From NCBI GenBank assembly GCA_036250225.1, contig JAPZLL010000007.1, forward strand, positions 1,414,589 through 1,478,588: a DNA stretch of 64,000 nucleotides, given 5' to 3'. Shown here piece by piece: positions 31,375 to 42,752 of this stretch. The stretch is from Cercophora sp. LCS_1. Taxonomy: Eukaryota > Ascomycota > Sordariomycetes > Sordariales > Lasiosphaeriaceae. The position numbers and the translations under genes are program-made. Below the pieces are notes generated by a model. That model saw nothing but the letters and a program-made list of their open reading frames with translations, did no database searches and was not told where the DNA came from. Within the stretch, counting starts at the first letter, position 1. Every line of letters starts with the position of its first letter.

Positions 31375-33639
31375 TCAGCACAGCAGAATCCTCCGTGACT
31401 CGCAGCCGTAGAAAAATCCCTTGCGGTTACCGTAGCCGGTGCAGATCCCAACGCGTCGATATGCGTCGTCCAGCCCGGGAATTCGGTACAGCAGAAGCAT
31501 GGCCGAGTCACCCAACTCGAGACAGATAAGATCTTTCTCGGCGCCTTCTGGCAACCCGGCGCCGGAAAACTCTTTTTCGTCTCCGCCGTACGAGGGGAGA
31601 TAGTCGAGCTGACCGACAATCTCTCCGCGATGTGCCTCTTTGGAGACCACCCGCCCGTCGGCCGGATGGCGGGCAAACAGAGAAGAGCCGGGGTGAACCG
31701 AAAAGTTGAAACCCACTCGCTCGCCGTTTCTCCTCTCAATTTGCTTCCAGCTGACCTTTTGGGCGCCGTCGACAACAAACCGTCGCATACGCCCTTCAAC
31801 CTCAACCACTTTGACCATTCTGCCCCTGTCTTCCACAGCCTGAGCGCGGTTCTTTGATTCATCAAGCGCCGGAACCTGTCCCGCCACACGGATGAATCGA
31901 AAGTGTTCCGCTTGTGTAAAGGACCGCTTGGTATTGGTGTTGACTTTGAGGGGAAGCGAGGCCCACGACCATGATGGGGCAATGTTTTGTAGGTTGTGCT
32001 CCGGGTCAACGGCCTTGTCGACAGACCATGCAAGATGACGCGCGAAGTTGTCTCTCCACAAGCCGGCTAGGTATTCTTCAGTGGCGAAATGCTCGCCGCT
32101 TTCCACCTTGGAGTTGTAGAAGCGCGCGGCAAGGCCAGATATGGCCAAGAACCGGTCCTTTGCGTGGGCGAGGTCGCGGCGCGTGTATGCTTCGACGACG
32201 TCGAGCCACTCTTCATCGAGCCGCTGTGTATCGCCTGTTTGGCAGACCTGAAGGAAATCTTGCGGGAGACTCCAGGTCTGTTGTGAGTTCCGGCAAGGCG
32301 TGCGTCCAAGGTCGCTCAACTCGGCAACTTGGCGCTCTTGGCACGACCAGTACCATCGCTGGCCAGCCCAGTAGACAATCCTGGGGGACAGTCGTTCTTC
32401 TTGGAGCGTCCAGCCTCGATGTGAGACAGGAGAGCAAAGACGCACGGCGTCTAGGGATGGCTCGTCATTCTGAAGCCACATGCCACGAAGCTTGCACGCC
32501 TTGTTGCGGTGCTTCCATGCTTGCCGGTCCAGCAACATGCTATCAGTAGCCTTGGTGCACGAGGATGCGGCGAGGGTAAATGCTGCATTTCCGTACACTT
32601 CGTGCATCACCGATGCCTCGTCATCCCAGTTGGTGCCCTTGGGAATGCAGACGCTGTCAATCCAGATATACTTGAAGCCAACCGAGTCGGTGATGGCGAT
32701 GGCATCTTGCATCGTCTCGGGGAGTTCAAATCGGGAGAAAGGTTGCCGACGTTCAATGACGGGGATTCCATTCTTGGACTTGGTTGCAGCGGCTTTGATT
32801 CTTGCCCACTCGGCGGCAGGCATAGCGGCCGGATCGCCCCAGGAGTAACTGAGGACGACATACTGCACAGGCGAGTCCGGGCTCTTGACCACTCGAATCT
32901 GGCCATCGCCGAGGATCTCAAGAAGCCAGGAGGGGTTACGGTCCGACCACCTGTATTTCCAGGAGCAGTCGTGATTCTCGTGGCAGTCTTGTACCACCTT
33001 GCGCAGTTCGGAAAAGTCGGGCTGGAGTCGTGCTCCTTCTCTTGTTGGATCAAAGCTGACAGGCGGCTTGTCTCGCGAGAGGGGCACAGTCGCTGTGACT
33101 GGTGGTGTGTTGTTGTTCGGTGCTTGTATGGTAAGGGATAGGCTATCGCCCGAGGGATCGAGGTTCAGAACCGCCGAGATGGGCCGTTGCTGGTCAGAGT
33201 CTTCTAGGCTTTGGGCACCAAACCCAGTGATTTGCGTGAGAAAAAAGGCACGGCGAATCATCCGGCAGGTGTCGCACCCGGACTTGGAGGCGCAGAAGTT
33301 CAGCTCGCGAAAGTTGGAGTGGAAGGTTCGTGGCTGTGAGCTCCCTTGGAAGGCCACATCCTTTCTTCTCTGGACCTCTCCCCAGCGCAAGAGTGAGCAG
33401 ATTTCGTCGCAGCCGCGACATTGCAGCTGGCCGTATTCATTGGACTTAATCCGGCACCAGTTCTGGGTGATGTCACGGGGCGGGGGTGCTTCCCGGTTTC
33501 CCAGTTCCTTGCCAAGTCCTTTCGGGGTAGGAAGATAATGAGCTTGATCTGAGATCAAACCGCCGAGGAGAAGGAGTTGGCGGCCGAGAACAGAGGCCGA
33601 CCAAAGTAACGAGGAAGATGAGGATGCTGGTGAGTCCAT
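31375..33639 (-). CDS. HET-domain protein (heterokaryon incompatibility type)
   Basis: Intronless, 754 aa. The HET domain spans about 258-415 with its three hallmark blocks: YVVLSYSWGD (260-269), KYIWIDSVCIPKGTNWDDEA (324-342) and SHRGWTLQEERLSPRIVYW (from 407). The N-terminal ~130 residues contain paired Cys (CRGCDEIC, CASKSGCDTC) that may bind metal. The C-terminal 300 residues have no recognised domain. HET proteins can trigger cell death on recognising a different genotype, and many are of unknown specificity. The fully open frame suggests a working gene. Confidence 0.92.
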   Translation of the reverse strand: MDSPASSSSSLLWSASVLGRQLLLLGGLISDQAHYLPTPKGLGKELGNREAPPPRDITQNWCRIKSNEYGQLQCRGCDEICSLLRWGEVQRRKDVAFQGSSQPRTFHSNFRELNFCASKSGCDTCRMIRRAFFLTQITGFGAQSLEDSDQQRPISAVLNLDPSGDSLSLTIQAPNNNTPPVTATVPLSRDKPPVSFDPTREGARLQPDFSELRKVVQDCHENHDCSWKYRWSDRNPSWLLEILGDGQIRVVKSPDSPVQYVVLSYSWGDPAAMPAAEWARIKAAATKSKNGIPVIERRQPFSRFELPETMQDAIAITDSVGFKYIWIDSVCIPKGTNWDDEASVMHEVYGNAAFTLAASSCTKATDSMLLDRQAWKHRNKACKLRGMWLQNDEPSLDAVRLCSPVSHRGWTLQEERLSPRIVYWAGQRWYWSCQERQVAELSDLGRTPCRNSQQTWSLPQDFLQVCQTGDTQRLDEEWLDVVEAYTRRDLAHAKDRFLAISGLAARFYNSKVESGEHFATEEYLAGLWRDNFARHLAWSVDKAVDPEHNLQNIAPSWSWASLPLKVNTNTKRSFTQAEHFRFIRVAGQVPALDESKNRAQAVEDRGRMVKVVEVEGRMRRFVVDGAQKVSWKQIERRNGERVGFNFSVHPGSSLFARHPADGRVVSKEAHRGEIVGQLDYLPSYGGDEKEFSGAGLPEGAEKDLICLELGDSAMLLLYRIPGLDDAYRRVGICTGYGNRKGFFYGCESRRILLC

Positions 33640-36600
33640 GGCGTGCCGTGTTGGGCGGTGTGATGGATGTGAAGGAAGAACAAGGACTCTCTTTGCAACG
33701 ACCGGATGGCGTGGAAACAGGTCTGGAGGGATCGTATTTAGATACTGCGAATTCTTGGCCAGCCCTACGAGGCAAGCCTCACGTCAGCCCCCGATCCAGA
33801 CACAAGTCCTCGGGACTACTGCGTACCTCTGCACTGGTCGCTGTGTTTCGAGACGTCCCGGGTGGCTGGAGTGTGCCTTGCATGTCGCATGCCGACTAGT
33901 GGGCGGTTAGTCCGGTGGGATGGACGTGCAATGTGCTGTGATATGTCCCTTGGGGGAATGGTGCGGGATGGAGACCGTCACTGCCACCAGAACCAGGAAC
34001 GGCGCCGGTGGATCCATCGCGTGCGTTTGGTGTGTCTGTTGGACGCTACCACCGGTCCAACTACGGGTACTAGTGTAGCTCGGACGACGCGGAGCAGGAA
34101 GGAGGGTCCAGATCACACTTGCACGGCGTTGGGACGCCGTGAGTGGGCCATTCCGGACGGGAGTCGAAATAACAGCGGGCGTGGCGGAGGGCGGCGGCTC
34201 GGTATCGCCAAAAGTGGAACAGTGGTGCAGAGGGAGTGTCTCGATGACCTCACAGTCTCTCACGAACAGGCGTGCTCGGCAGTCAAAGGTGTGAACTGCG
34301 TGAGCCGTCATCCATCGTCTCCTGGATTGCACTTGTCGTTGGCCTGATTGGGCAGTTTGGCTCTTGGCGTCGAGTCGCTCGGCCTGCTGCGGTTGCACGG
34401 CGCGGGCCTTCTGTCACGCATGAGGGCGAGCGCTGGCAGGGCGAAAGAGGGCGAAACGAGCTGGGCCTCTCTCAGACCCTTGTTCGGTTGAGGCGGATGG
34501 ACTTTTTTCGGGGCCGCCTGGCAGCTGCACCTGGGACACAGCACCTGCCCCGCCTGCATTTGGGGTCTAAATCCAGGTTGACCCCCCGCCAGGTGACCGC
34601 ACACCAGCAACGATGCCAATGGCCAAATTTAGGGAGGGGCTCGGTCCCTTAGGCTGTTACACCTTCCACGTCCTACCTACTAGGTACACCTGTCTGGCAG
34701 CATGCAGAGGCCCGTCAATCGAGGCAAGCACGATCGATGGGTCCCGATGGGGCCGGCTTTTAGGCACCGAACAATCCGAACCCCACTTGATGGAAGGAGA
34801 CACAGGCTTTCGGCCGCCAACCTGCGACCAGTCACACCTTCCAGAACCCCATCATCATCTCGTTTCTGAAATCATGATGAGCCGATTCGGAAGGTGTGCC
34901 GCCTCGGGGAGAAAAAAGGCGGAGAGCCGTTGAAGTGAGGTCGCCGCAAGGCACTCACTGTTCGGAGGATGCCTCGGTGCCTGCCTTGCCCGTCAGGAAA
35001 CGAGATCCCCTGGCTCCGACGCGGAGCTCGGCCGGAGACAGGGAGGGTCTAGTCTGGTCTGGAGCTGGTGTGTGATCGGGCTTGTTTCCGACGCGGCAAC
35101 CAGTGGAATCGGAACAACTCCTGGACCTTACCTTCCACCCTGCCCCCCATGCCGTGAAAGGCCCGACCGAAGCTTCCCATCCCATCGGGTGTGGCAGGGC
35201 CTTCATCCATCTGCCATCTGCCATCTCGCATTTTTTCTTGACTGATTGCCAGTGACGATGGGTTGCCATTGTCCCGCTCGGTACTGTCCTGCAGTCATCC
35301 TCATGGCCATCCGCAGTGGAACAAAACGGGACTGGTGAATGTCCTGCAGCCAGAACGGCATAAGACCAATGCGCCATTTGCGGGCTTGTTGTCCCACCGT
35401 CGAGGTGGGAACCGTCTAGAGTCTTGGTTGGCTCGGGCAGCCCATCCGGCACTCTAGTGCGACGCGAGATTAGCCGCCAGGTGCCTGGTTAGGGCGTGAG
35501 ACAGAGTGTCGAAGCCAGTTCGAATCCTTCTTTTGGCGGCGGTAACGTGGTTTTGCTGACCTCAGGTTTACTTACCCACCCACACCATCTCAACACCACG
35601 CGACTTTCTCGTGATGCCGTGATGGTCAGTCACCGCGCCGCCCGGCTGCAAACTGCGGCTGCAACTGGACGGCGCCAGGCGTGGGAAGAGAGCGGGAGCC
35701 GACGCCATTTCGGGAAACATTCTTCGTTCCGCCCTGTTGGGTCTCCCGTGGCCACGGTCGGCGTCGTCCGCCGCGCTCCGGAAGAGCCTAGCATCATGGC
35801 CCCCGAACTCCAGAGCATCTACTGCAGGCTAGACTGCATCGACAGCGGCAAGGACCCGCCGCAGATGGTTGCATGTTGGGCAAGTTGGGACGGCTTCTCA
35901 GCTAAGCCTGAGGCATTCGCAGTCCATGACGCGGCATCAGCACAACCGCATCTATCGCATCCAATGCCAACGCATCGGGACGACCGAAGAAGCTGTTCCA
36001 GATTGTGAGAGACATGGAATTCCATAATTACCATTTCCGTCCGGTTATAGCCACAGGTGTGTGAGTGTTATCTTTATTTCCAGACTTGGGTGCTGTTTGT
36101 TTTGGAATCCGGTAAAAGTCGCTGGCTGCACAGCGTGAGCACGCTGCGGAAGCCCCCCAGATTTGGGATCAAGCTAGCGTTCCAGGCGCTGTGGGACTGC
36201 TGGAACCGTTGGTCGGGTGCAACGGGTTCGACGGGTGGACGGGACCATAGGGCTGGCAGCTGAGTCAGGTGGTGGAACCCCGGGGATCTCCCTCCTTGGG
36301 CATGACACCCCTGCCTGGCGACCCTGACCACCCCCTGAACAGTGATGTGACTCCCCCGGTCCGCAATGGGGCTGATGGCAGGGGGTTGTGCTGTGTGGCT
36401 GGTTGCGGGTGCGACTTTTAGAACCAACAGACTCAGTAGCAGTGGCATCCTTGTGGCAGTGGCCGAGTAATAATCCAAAAGGCAAGTCTACGGGTCTGGT
36501 GTGGACTTGGTGCGGACTGGTGGCATGCCAATCCCCAAGTGCCGTTCGCTAATTCACTGTTAAACGGCAGCCTAATAGGAGCGCCGTCTGCGTGTTGGTC

Positions 36601-37092
36601 GGGCCCTAGACCGGCCGCTCTCCCGCCGCCCGCCCCCGCGACTGCTTGTCCAAACTCCGTCCACGCCGCAGTCAACAGTGAAGCCTCTGCCTCTGTGTGA
36701 CCGATTTGGGTTCTAGGTATCAGCATCGTGGGGGATTTCGCCTTCTGATATCAAGGTCAAATATCCCATGTTCCATCATCCCTCATCCCATCAAGAGTAA
36801 CAACACCCCGAGCGTCAGCATCAGCATCAGCATCAGCATCAGCACAAGCAGTGCCCTCTCTCTCACTCACTCACACACACACAAAAACCGGCCTGTATTC
36901 TGAACCCGTATCTTCGCTTTCCGGGATCCACGGTTGTGATCCCTCAGTCCTTTTGCGATTAACCTTGATACCTCCCGAGCCCTTCCGAATTCCGGTCCCC
37001 GATCTCGATTGTCGGCTTGCTTCCCGCCCTCTCGTCTGGCATCAGCACTCCAAATCCTCAGCCTGCCGACCAACAGCAGAATAACCGCAGCC
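33640..37092. other. 3.45 kb without a supported gene
   Basis: The left end includes the HET gene promoter and the right end a long leader for the membrane-protein gene. Many frames of 60-170 codons exist, but none shows a family, steady codon bias or good splice sites. Notable items are a hexamer repeat at 36816-36845 and a 7-bp inverted match enclosing a B-box-like sequence at 35473-35540. Confidence 0.5.
36816..36845. repeat. CAGCAT hexanucleotide repeat
   Basis: Five tandem CAGCAT-type units, the last ending in AC, about 250 bp upstream of the membrane-protein start and probably in its 5' UTR or promoter. It is likely length-variable. Confidence 0.8.
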
Positions 37093-37889
37093 ATGTATAG
37101 AACCAACAACTTTGGGTGGAAGCTGACCCATGTGCTCTGCATCCTCGCCCATCTTGGCCTCGCCGCTGCCGGCGCCATCGCCTACGTGTATAACAATGTG
37201 GGCAGGGAGAGCCGTCTCCTCGACTGGTCCAGAATGGCGATGACCATGAATATGAACACCAATGATGCGGCTCCGCACGCAGCCCCGTGCCCCCATGTCG
37301 ACTTCCAAAGGATGCTCACAGCCAGCCTCGGGATAACAAACACGCTTGACGTGGCACTGCAGACGCTTCCGAAGAGCTCTCTGGTATTGGTGGGTTCTCC
37401 TCTCAACCTTCCTTCGCGTCGCCAGAGAACGGGAAGTGCTGACAAAGGGCCGTCTGTCGGCAAATAGGGGCTCCTGGGACTCGTCACCAACATTGGCCTT
37501 TTCGTCCTGCTTTTGGGCGTCGAGCGGGTCAACACCAAGTTAACCGAGGGCGAGCAGCATTGGCGGAAGCAGGTCGTCACCTTCTTCAGTTGCATCTCCA
37601 ATCTGCTGTTGGCAGGTGCGGGGGTTGCTCTCGCGGGTGCCATGGGCATGAAGCTGCCGGGGTCCAAATCGCTAATCACCCCGTTGGTGTGGGTATCAAT
37701 CCAGATGTAAGTCGTGCTCCCGCCCTTCCCCTCTCCGCGATGCCCTTCGCAGCAAGCCGCGTTGCCCCCAAACTCGTCGGGATCCCGTAACTGACCATGG
37801 TGCAACCCATCCGCAGACCATTGGCGCTGATCACGGCCCTCTTTGATACTATCAAGAACCACCGCGACGGCAAGGACTTGCTCGACTGA
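37093..37889 (+). CDS. Small four-helix membrane protein, unknown function
   Basis: Exons 37093-37389, 37468-37706 and 37817-37889 give 202 aa. Four hydrophobic segments are visible: LTHVLCILAHLGLAAAGAIA (~11-32), LVLGLLGLVTNIGLFVLLLG across the first intron, VVTFFSCISNLLLAGAGVAL, and LITPLVWVSIQIPLALITAL across the second. The loop after the first segment is Met/His-rich (MAMTMNMNTND). The splice sites (GTGGGT and GTAAGT donors) keep phase. The topology resembles small fungal MARVEL-like proteins, but I cannot assign a family. Confidence 0.72.
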
Positions 37890-39470
37890 GGCGTCGTCGC
37901 GAGGCTGCGCGCATGGAGAGGCGCATTTTCAGAATTTATTCCGGCAAACCTGGTGTCGACACCGAGCGTCTTCCCTCCGTGGATTTGAAACAGGGACGGA
38001 TGTGGACAGACGCAACTTGCCGTTGGTCTCGTGTCGTCTTGTTTTCATCGGGGCCCTTTGGCCTCAAAAGGCGGCCGGGCAGCAACAAAAAGAACCTTGC
38101 AGAGACCAAGTGCGTCTTTGTAAGTGTTTCGCATCGCTGACCGACAGCGACGAGCGATAGCGGAGGAGATAGATGATGGTTGCAAAGCCGCTGCATCTAG
38201 CGGTCGGAAGGCCGCCCCCGGTGCGGGAGGATTGTCGGATCCGTGATGGCTGGCCCCGCGTGGTGCGCCCGTGTGTGGGGTGGAGACGCCGGAGTCGAGG
38301 GGGTTCGTCGTGGTGGTGTGTGTCGGATGGGAAGGGCATGCGCGCGGAGCGCTGCACTGCTGATCTATTGATCGATAATCCAGCCCATCACTCTTAATCC
38401 GTAGTGTTGCAATTCAATCTCAAGGTGTGATGACACCTCTTTGACCGCTTTTGCCCTCGTTGCCGCCCTCCTTCGTTGCCCGTGGCGGGCTTGGCTCGAA
38501 TAGCGTCCTTCCATCGCTCGATTCGGTGGATCGGGTGAATTGGGCTGCTGTGTCCCCCGTCTTGCTGGCACCTCCCGCGTTTTGAGGAGCCAACAGTGTC
38601 GGGCGTTGGCGGGCGTCAGAACCTTGTTGGAGGTTGGAAACCGCCCGCATTGGGCGTGGTGAGCTTATCGATTGTTATCGCGGCGGCCTGGCAGTTTCTC
38701 CGATGCGGGCTGTTGCAGCGGAGGTGGGGCTTCGACGGCGCTGCCTTGGTTCTCAGGCCTCATTCCTCCAGAACCCTGGCCGCGCTTGCTCTGCCGGTCC
38801 CGACCCAAGCTTGTGTGCGGCAGCAGAAGCGGCCATAGGCGACAGCAACGGCCACAGGTGAGCTGGAAGCGAATAGCGATGCAACAATGCGGGTGTGTCG
38901 CGACTGCGGCCAGTGACAGCGATCCCCCACGAGATCGGGTGAGTGAGGGAAGGAGCAACGGACTGCTGTGACAGGACAGCCAAACAGTCGCAGAGCAGAG
39001 AGAGAGCACGGTGCACAATCTCGGCTTCATGCAAGGTTCTTCGGACTCGGGCTGCGCCGCACGCACACAGATGCGATGACCGAGAGTGGGCCAGGCGGGA
39101 GTTGAGGTCACCCGCTGAGCACAACGCACCTTCTCGCTCCACGACTGGCCGGTGCCACGTTCGACCGCCTTTTCAACGAATTGCTTATAAGGGTTTGTGC
39201 CTAACTCATGCGCGTCGCGGGCCTGTCGCGGTCTTTAGTCAGGCTTTTCCTTGCATTTCTTGCATCTTGAGCACCCGTGCTCCCGATTTCCCTTGCGCGC
39301 TCAGCGCTCTTTCGCCGCGAGCTCCGCGCTCCGCGACCCGACCGACGACGGGAACCGCGCGCCAACACTAGGGAACGAGGAAGAGAGGGGCAGCCACAAC
39401 AACCATTGATCCTCTCATCGGGCACTCGCAGAGGACGGCGCGCGACTCGCTCGGCGCTGCTTCCGTGGCC
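37890..39470. other. Intergenic, promoter side of the Clr5-domain gene
   Basis: 1.6 kb, GC-rich at the right end with a probable long 5' UTR. Frames of up to 204 codons on the minus strand overlap the first exon of the next gene antisense and look like shadows. Confidence 0.45.
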
Positions 39471-41907
39471 ATGGGCTCCGCAACAATTGGAAGCCAACTC
39501 CCTCCTCTCCCCCTCCCTCTGCCCCTCCCCGTACCCATCCCCATGACCTTCGGATCGTCCGAGAACCGTGCAGCAACAATGTCCACCGCGTCGGGTCCGT
39601 CGCCGCCGGCGCCGCTCTCGGAACGCAGCACTAGCCCAGACCGGAAATCCCGCACTCTCCAAGGCCCGTCGCCCAAGGAGTGGGCCAGACACCGCGAGAC
39701 CATCATCGACCTCTACAGGCAGTTCCCGCTGAAGAAAGTAAGCGAGATCATGAGGAAGCATCACGGCTTCTCGGCGAGGTAAGGCCCTTTGCCCCGCGCA
39801 TCGTCGCCTCTGCACGTTCCCCTTCTCGTCACCGTCCCTTCCTCCGCTCCATCCCGCCGCCTACTGTCGGTGGCCGCCTCCTCTCCTGTCTCGTGTACTC
39901 TAGCCTCGTCCTGTCCTGTCCTGTCACGTCTTGCTCTCGTCCCCACTGGGCTTTTTCGCCCGATGCGGAGGCCGATGCATGTTTGCTTGTCTGTCCCACC
40001 CAACTCAGCTGCTGGGTGCCGAATCCCTCTGCTGCCAGGTCCTCGCCTGCCATGTTGTGGAAAAGTGATATAATGCCGACCGGTCTCAGTCACCTCGTAT
40101 CTGTTCTTCCTGACCGTGTTGACCGTCCTGGCACTACTTGTTTGTCCCTTTGGCCACCCCTCCACCTATGTCTGGAGACAGAGAGGATATCAGCCTCTCG
40201 TCTCACGCAAGCATTGACATCGCCATGACGTTGATCACGTCGACTGACTCGCTCGACAGCAAGCGTATGTATGACAAGCGGTTCCGTGAGTGGAACGTTT
40301 TCAAGAATGTCAACAGCGACGAGAAGGACCGCATGATGCGCCGCGCCCAGGCCCGGCCACGTACCAGCACACCTCTCATCGACAGAGACAGCATGAGTGA
40401 GGAGGACCTGCGAAAGACCCTGCGGGTTGCTAAGGCCATCCCGCAAGGCATGAGACGGTCCATCCCCGAACCACCACCATATCACGCCATCGCCGGGCCC
40501 TCAACCACATATGCCCGACCCCCTGAAGCTGCCAGGAGGGGTCTGGGCATCGAGGACCTCATTCGGGACCGCACAATCACCACCATCCCAACACCAAGGC
40601 TTGAGCTTCCGCCACTCCAGATGAGCGAAGGCCACTCGCCACAAACTCTTTCGTCCCCAGATCTTGGCTATGCCACACCAACCTCAACCACGGGCTCGTC
40701 AGAGGAGCGACCTTCAACTCCTCTCATTGCCCGCTCGCCCGCCGCTTCGCCCCTCCCCAACCTCTCTACGTTCGAGGCTCAGATCAGGACTCTGGCCGAG
40801 ACACCGCCACCGCACATCAGCAGCGACCCCAAGAACCACTCTCTAGACATCATCACGCGAAGTCTCAAGAACTACTATGAGTGGCAACTTGACAACATTC
40901 CAGAGGGCGTTCTGCCCGACGACTTTCTCGGGCGCAGATCATCAACAGAGTCCACCCAGTACTGGGGGACCATCAAAAATGCCATTTACCTGGTCAAAGT
41001 ATCGGCCGGGTCGTCGCTTGAGGAACTAGAGCACCGACCCGACAGGCGAGCGTGGCCGGCCTTTGCCGAGGCTGGTCGCACTGCATCAGCAGCAATGACG
41101 ACACACCCCTTTGACTTTCTGCGCAATGTCTTTTCTACCCTTTCGCCAGCCAACACCAGCGCGCGGCCTGAATTGCGAGGCATCCTCCTGCAGTTCCTGA
41201 CGTCTGAGGCAAGAGACACGTTGTCACCAAACCATCCCATCACGATGATATGTCAAGAGCTTCAACGCGATGAGAACTGCCAAGAGGTGTCGCGCCGTGG
41301 CTTGCAGTGCATGCTCGACATCTTCAGCGAGCGGTTGGGCCGTTCGCGAGCCGTCTCCTTTAAGCTTCTCGACTCGCTCGCCACCATGCTGCGGCGAAAC
41401 GGCGAGTTTGAACCCGCCATGGAGATTGTGCTGGAGCTTCTCAACTCATGCCGACAGGTCTTTGGCCCTACGTCTGACCAGGCACGCATCGTAGAGAATG
41501 AGCTGGCTCACTTCTACATGGTCGCCGATGTCTGCGATCAAGCGCTTGTTCACTGCATGGCTGTCGTCAGACGCCCACAGGAGCCCGGCGCCATGATTGC
41601 AGCAGACGAGCAGGCCTTCTACCAGGATGGGATCGCAGCGCATGCAATGGAGGACATTGCCGAGATCCACCAGCGACGCGGGGACATTGAGACAACCATA
41701 ATGTGGTTGGAGCGGGCCGCGTCGCTTGCATTGAGCATATGGGGACCCAAAGCGGTTGCGACAGGCCACATTGTGGACAAGATGACAGGTCTGCAAAAGC
41801 GAACCGGGAAGGACTTGTTGAGGAGCGCCCTTCTCTGGGAAACACTGACTCAAGGAGGCACGTTGCAAAAACAGGAGAAGCCAACAGAGGCAAAGCATGC
41901 GGAGTAA
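39471..41907 (+). CDS. Clr5-domain protein with TPR-like C-terminus
   Basis: Exons 39471-39778 and 40260-41907 give 651 aa from the first in-frame ATG; a later ATG at 39543 is possible. The Clr5 domain lies at about 66-120: PSPKEWARHRETIIDLYRQF, EIMRKHHGFSASKRMYDKRF and REWNVFKN, interrupted by the intron inside FSA-S. Clr5-type domains occur in many fungal regulatory proteins and probably bind DNA. A disordered Pro/Ser-rich part (residues ~150-290) follows. The C-terminal half is helical with pairs of TPR-like helices (NGEFEPAMEIVLELLNSCRQ; HQRRGDIETTIMWLERAASL). The 481-nt intron is about eight times longer than others here. Confidence 0.85.
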
Positions 41908-42512
41908 AAGGAGCGGGCTATCGGTTTCATGGGTATGCCCCGGCCTCAGTCACTACTGGGCACGTCACGGGTTTTGATCGGTTCTTGGGCGTTCGCTTCG
42001 TTGATACCACTATGTAATTCACCAGGAATAAAGCCTCTATTCTGAACACTCCCCTTGTGTGACGGCGTGTTGTGCTGCAGCTAACGAACTCTCGACATGA
42101 TGAGGAGACTGGTCGTTGGATGCCCACCGGTGCCACTTGCGCATCCAGCAAACATGCTGGAACCCGCTTGATGCCTCACCATCGGAAGACACAAGTCCCA
42201 CACATTCGTGTTCCAGCCAAGTCAAGGCACCAGTCTACATCAAGTCACAAGCCAAAGAGACGGAAGCGAGGCTGAGAAGATTCAATTTCGGTTGCCTCTC
42301 CAAAAGTTCTGTCTCTCCGCCAAACTAGAATAGGAAAGGCCATCTCCGTATCCGTCCGTATAAGCCACCTCCTTCGGACCCAAAGCAGAAACACAATCTA
42401 AGGTATCCCATCCAAACGCCATGCCTGCATCCCAACCCCGAAAAAAAACAAGCCAATGCTTCTTATCCAAACAATGCATCACTCTCTCGTTCAATGTTAT
42501 ACCCCGATCCGG
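41908..42512. other. Convergent spacer
   Basis: 605 bp between the Clr5 gene and the small minus-strand gene. It holds both 3' UTRs. No further gene is supported. Confidence 0.45.
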
Positions 42513-42752
42513 TTATATCCTGGTCAAGGCAACATTCGGATAAGCCCCATAGATCCTGTCCAGCGCCGTCTCGACCAGAGGCGGCGGCGGCGGTGTCGAT
42601 GTCTGCATCTTGTCGGCTTCGTGTCGGCTGACTAGGCTCTTTGCGTCGTCGAAGCTCTGGCGCGTTGTTGTGGATCGCGGCGAGAACAAGTGCTTGAGGG
42701 AGGTGGTGTAGCGGGTCATGTGGGAGTTTGTGGAGGCAGTGGCGGCCGACAT
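42513..42752 (-). CDS. Small hypothetical protein, 79 aa
   Basis: Single exon from ATG 42752. The protein is Ser/Thr-rich at the N-terminus, then basic (SLKHLFSPRSTTTRQSFDDA), then KSLVSRHEADKMQ, a run of five Pro, and a compact end (LVETALDRIYGAYPNVALTRI). There is no signal peptide or membrane segment. The composed ending and a C/A-rich leader favour a real gene, and a TATTTAAA-like element lies about 190 bp upstream on the minus strand. No family was recognised. Confidence 0.45.
   Translation of the reverse strand: MSAATASTNSHMTRYTTSLKHLFSPRSTTTRQSFDDAKSLVSRHEADKMQTSTPPPPPLVETALDRIYGAYPNVALTRI

Noticed and set aside
34955..35452. 165-codon minus-strand frame
   Set aside because: Composition looks random (repeated short words such as GRWQM, no hydrophobic core) and there is no family resemblance.
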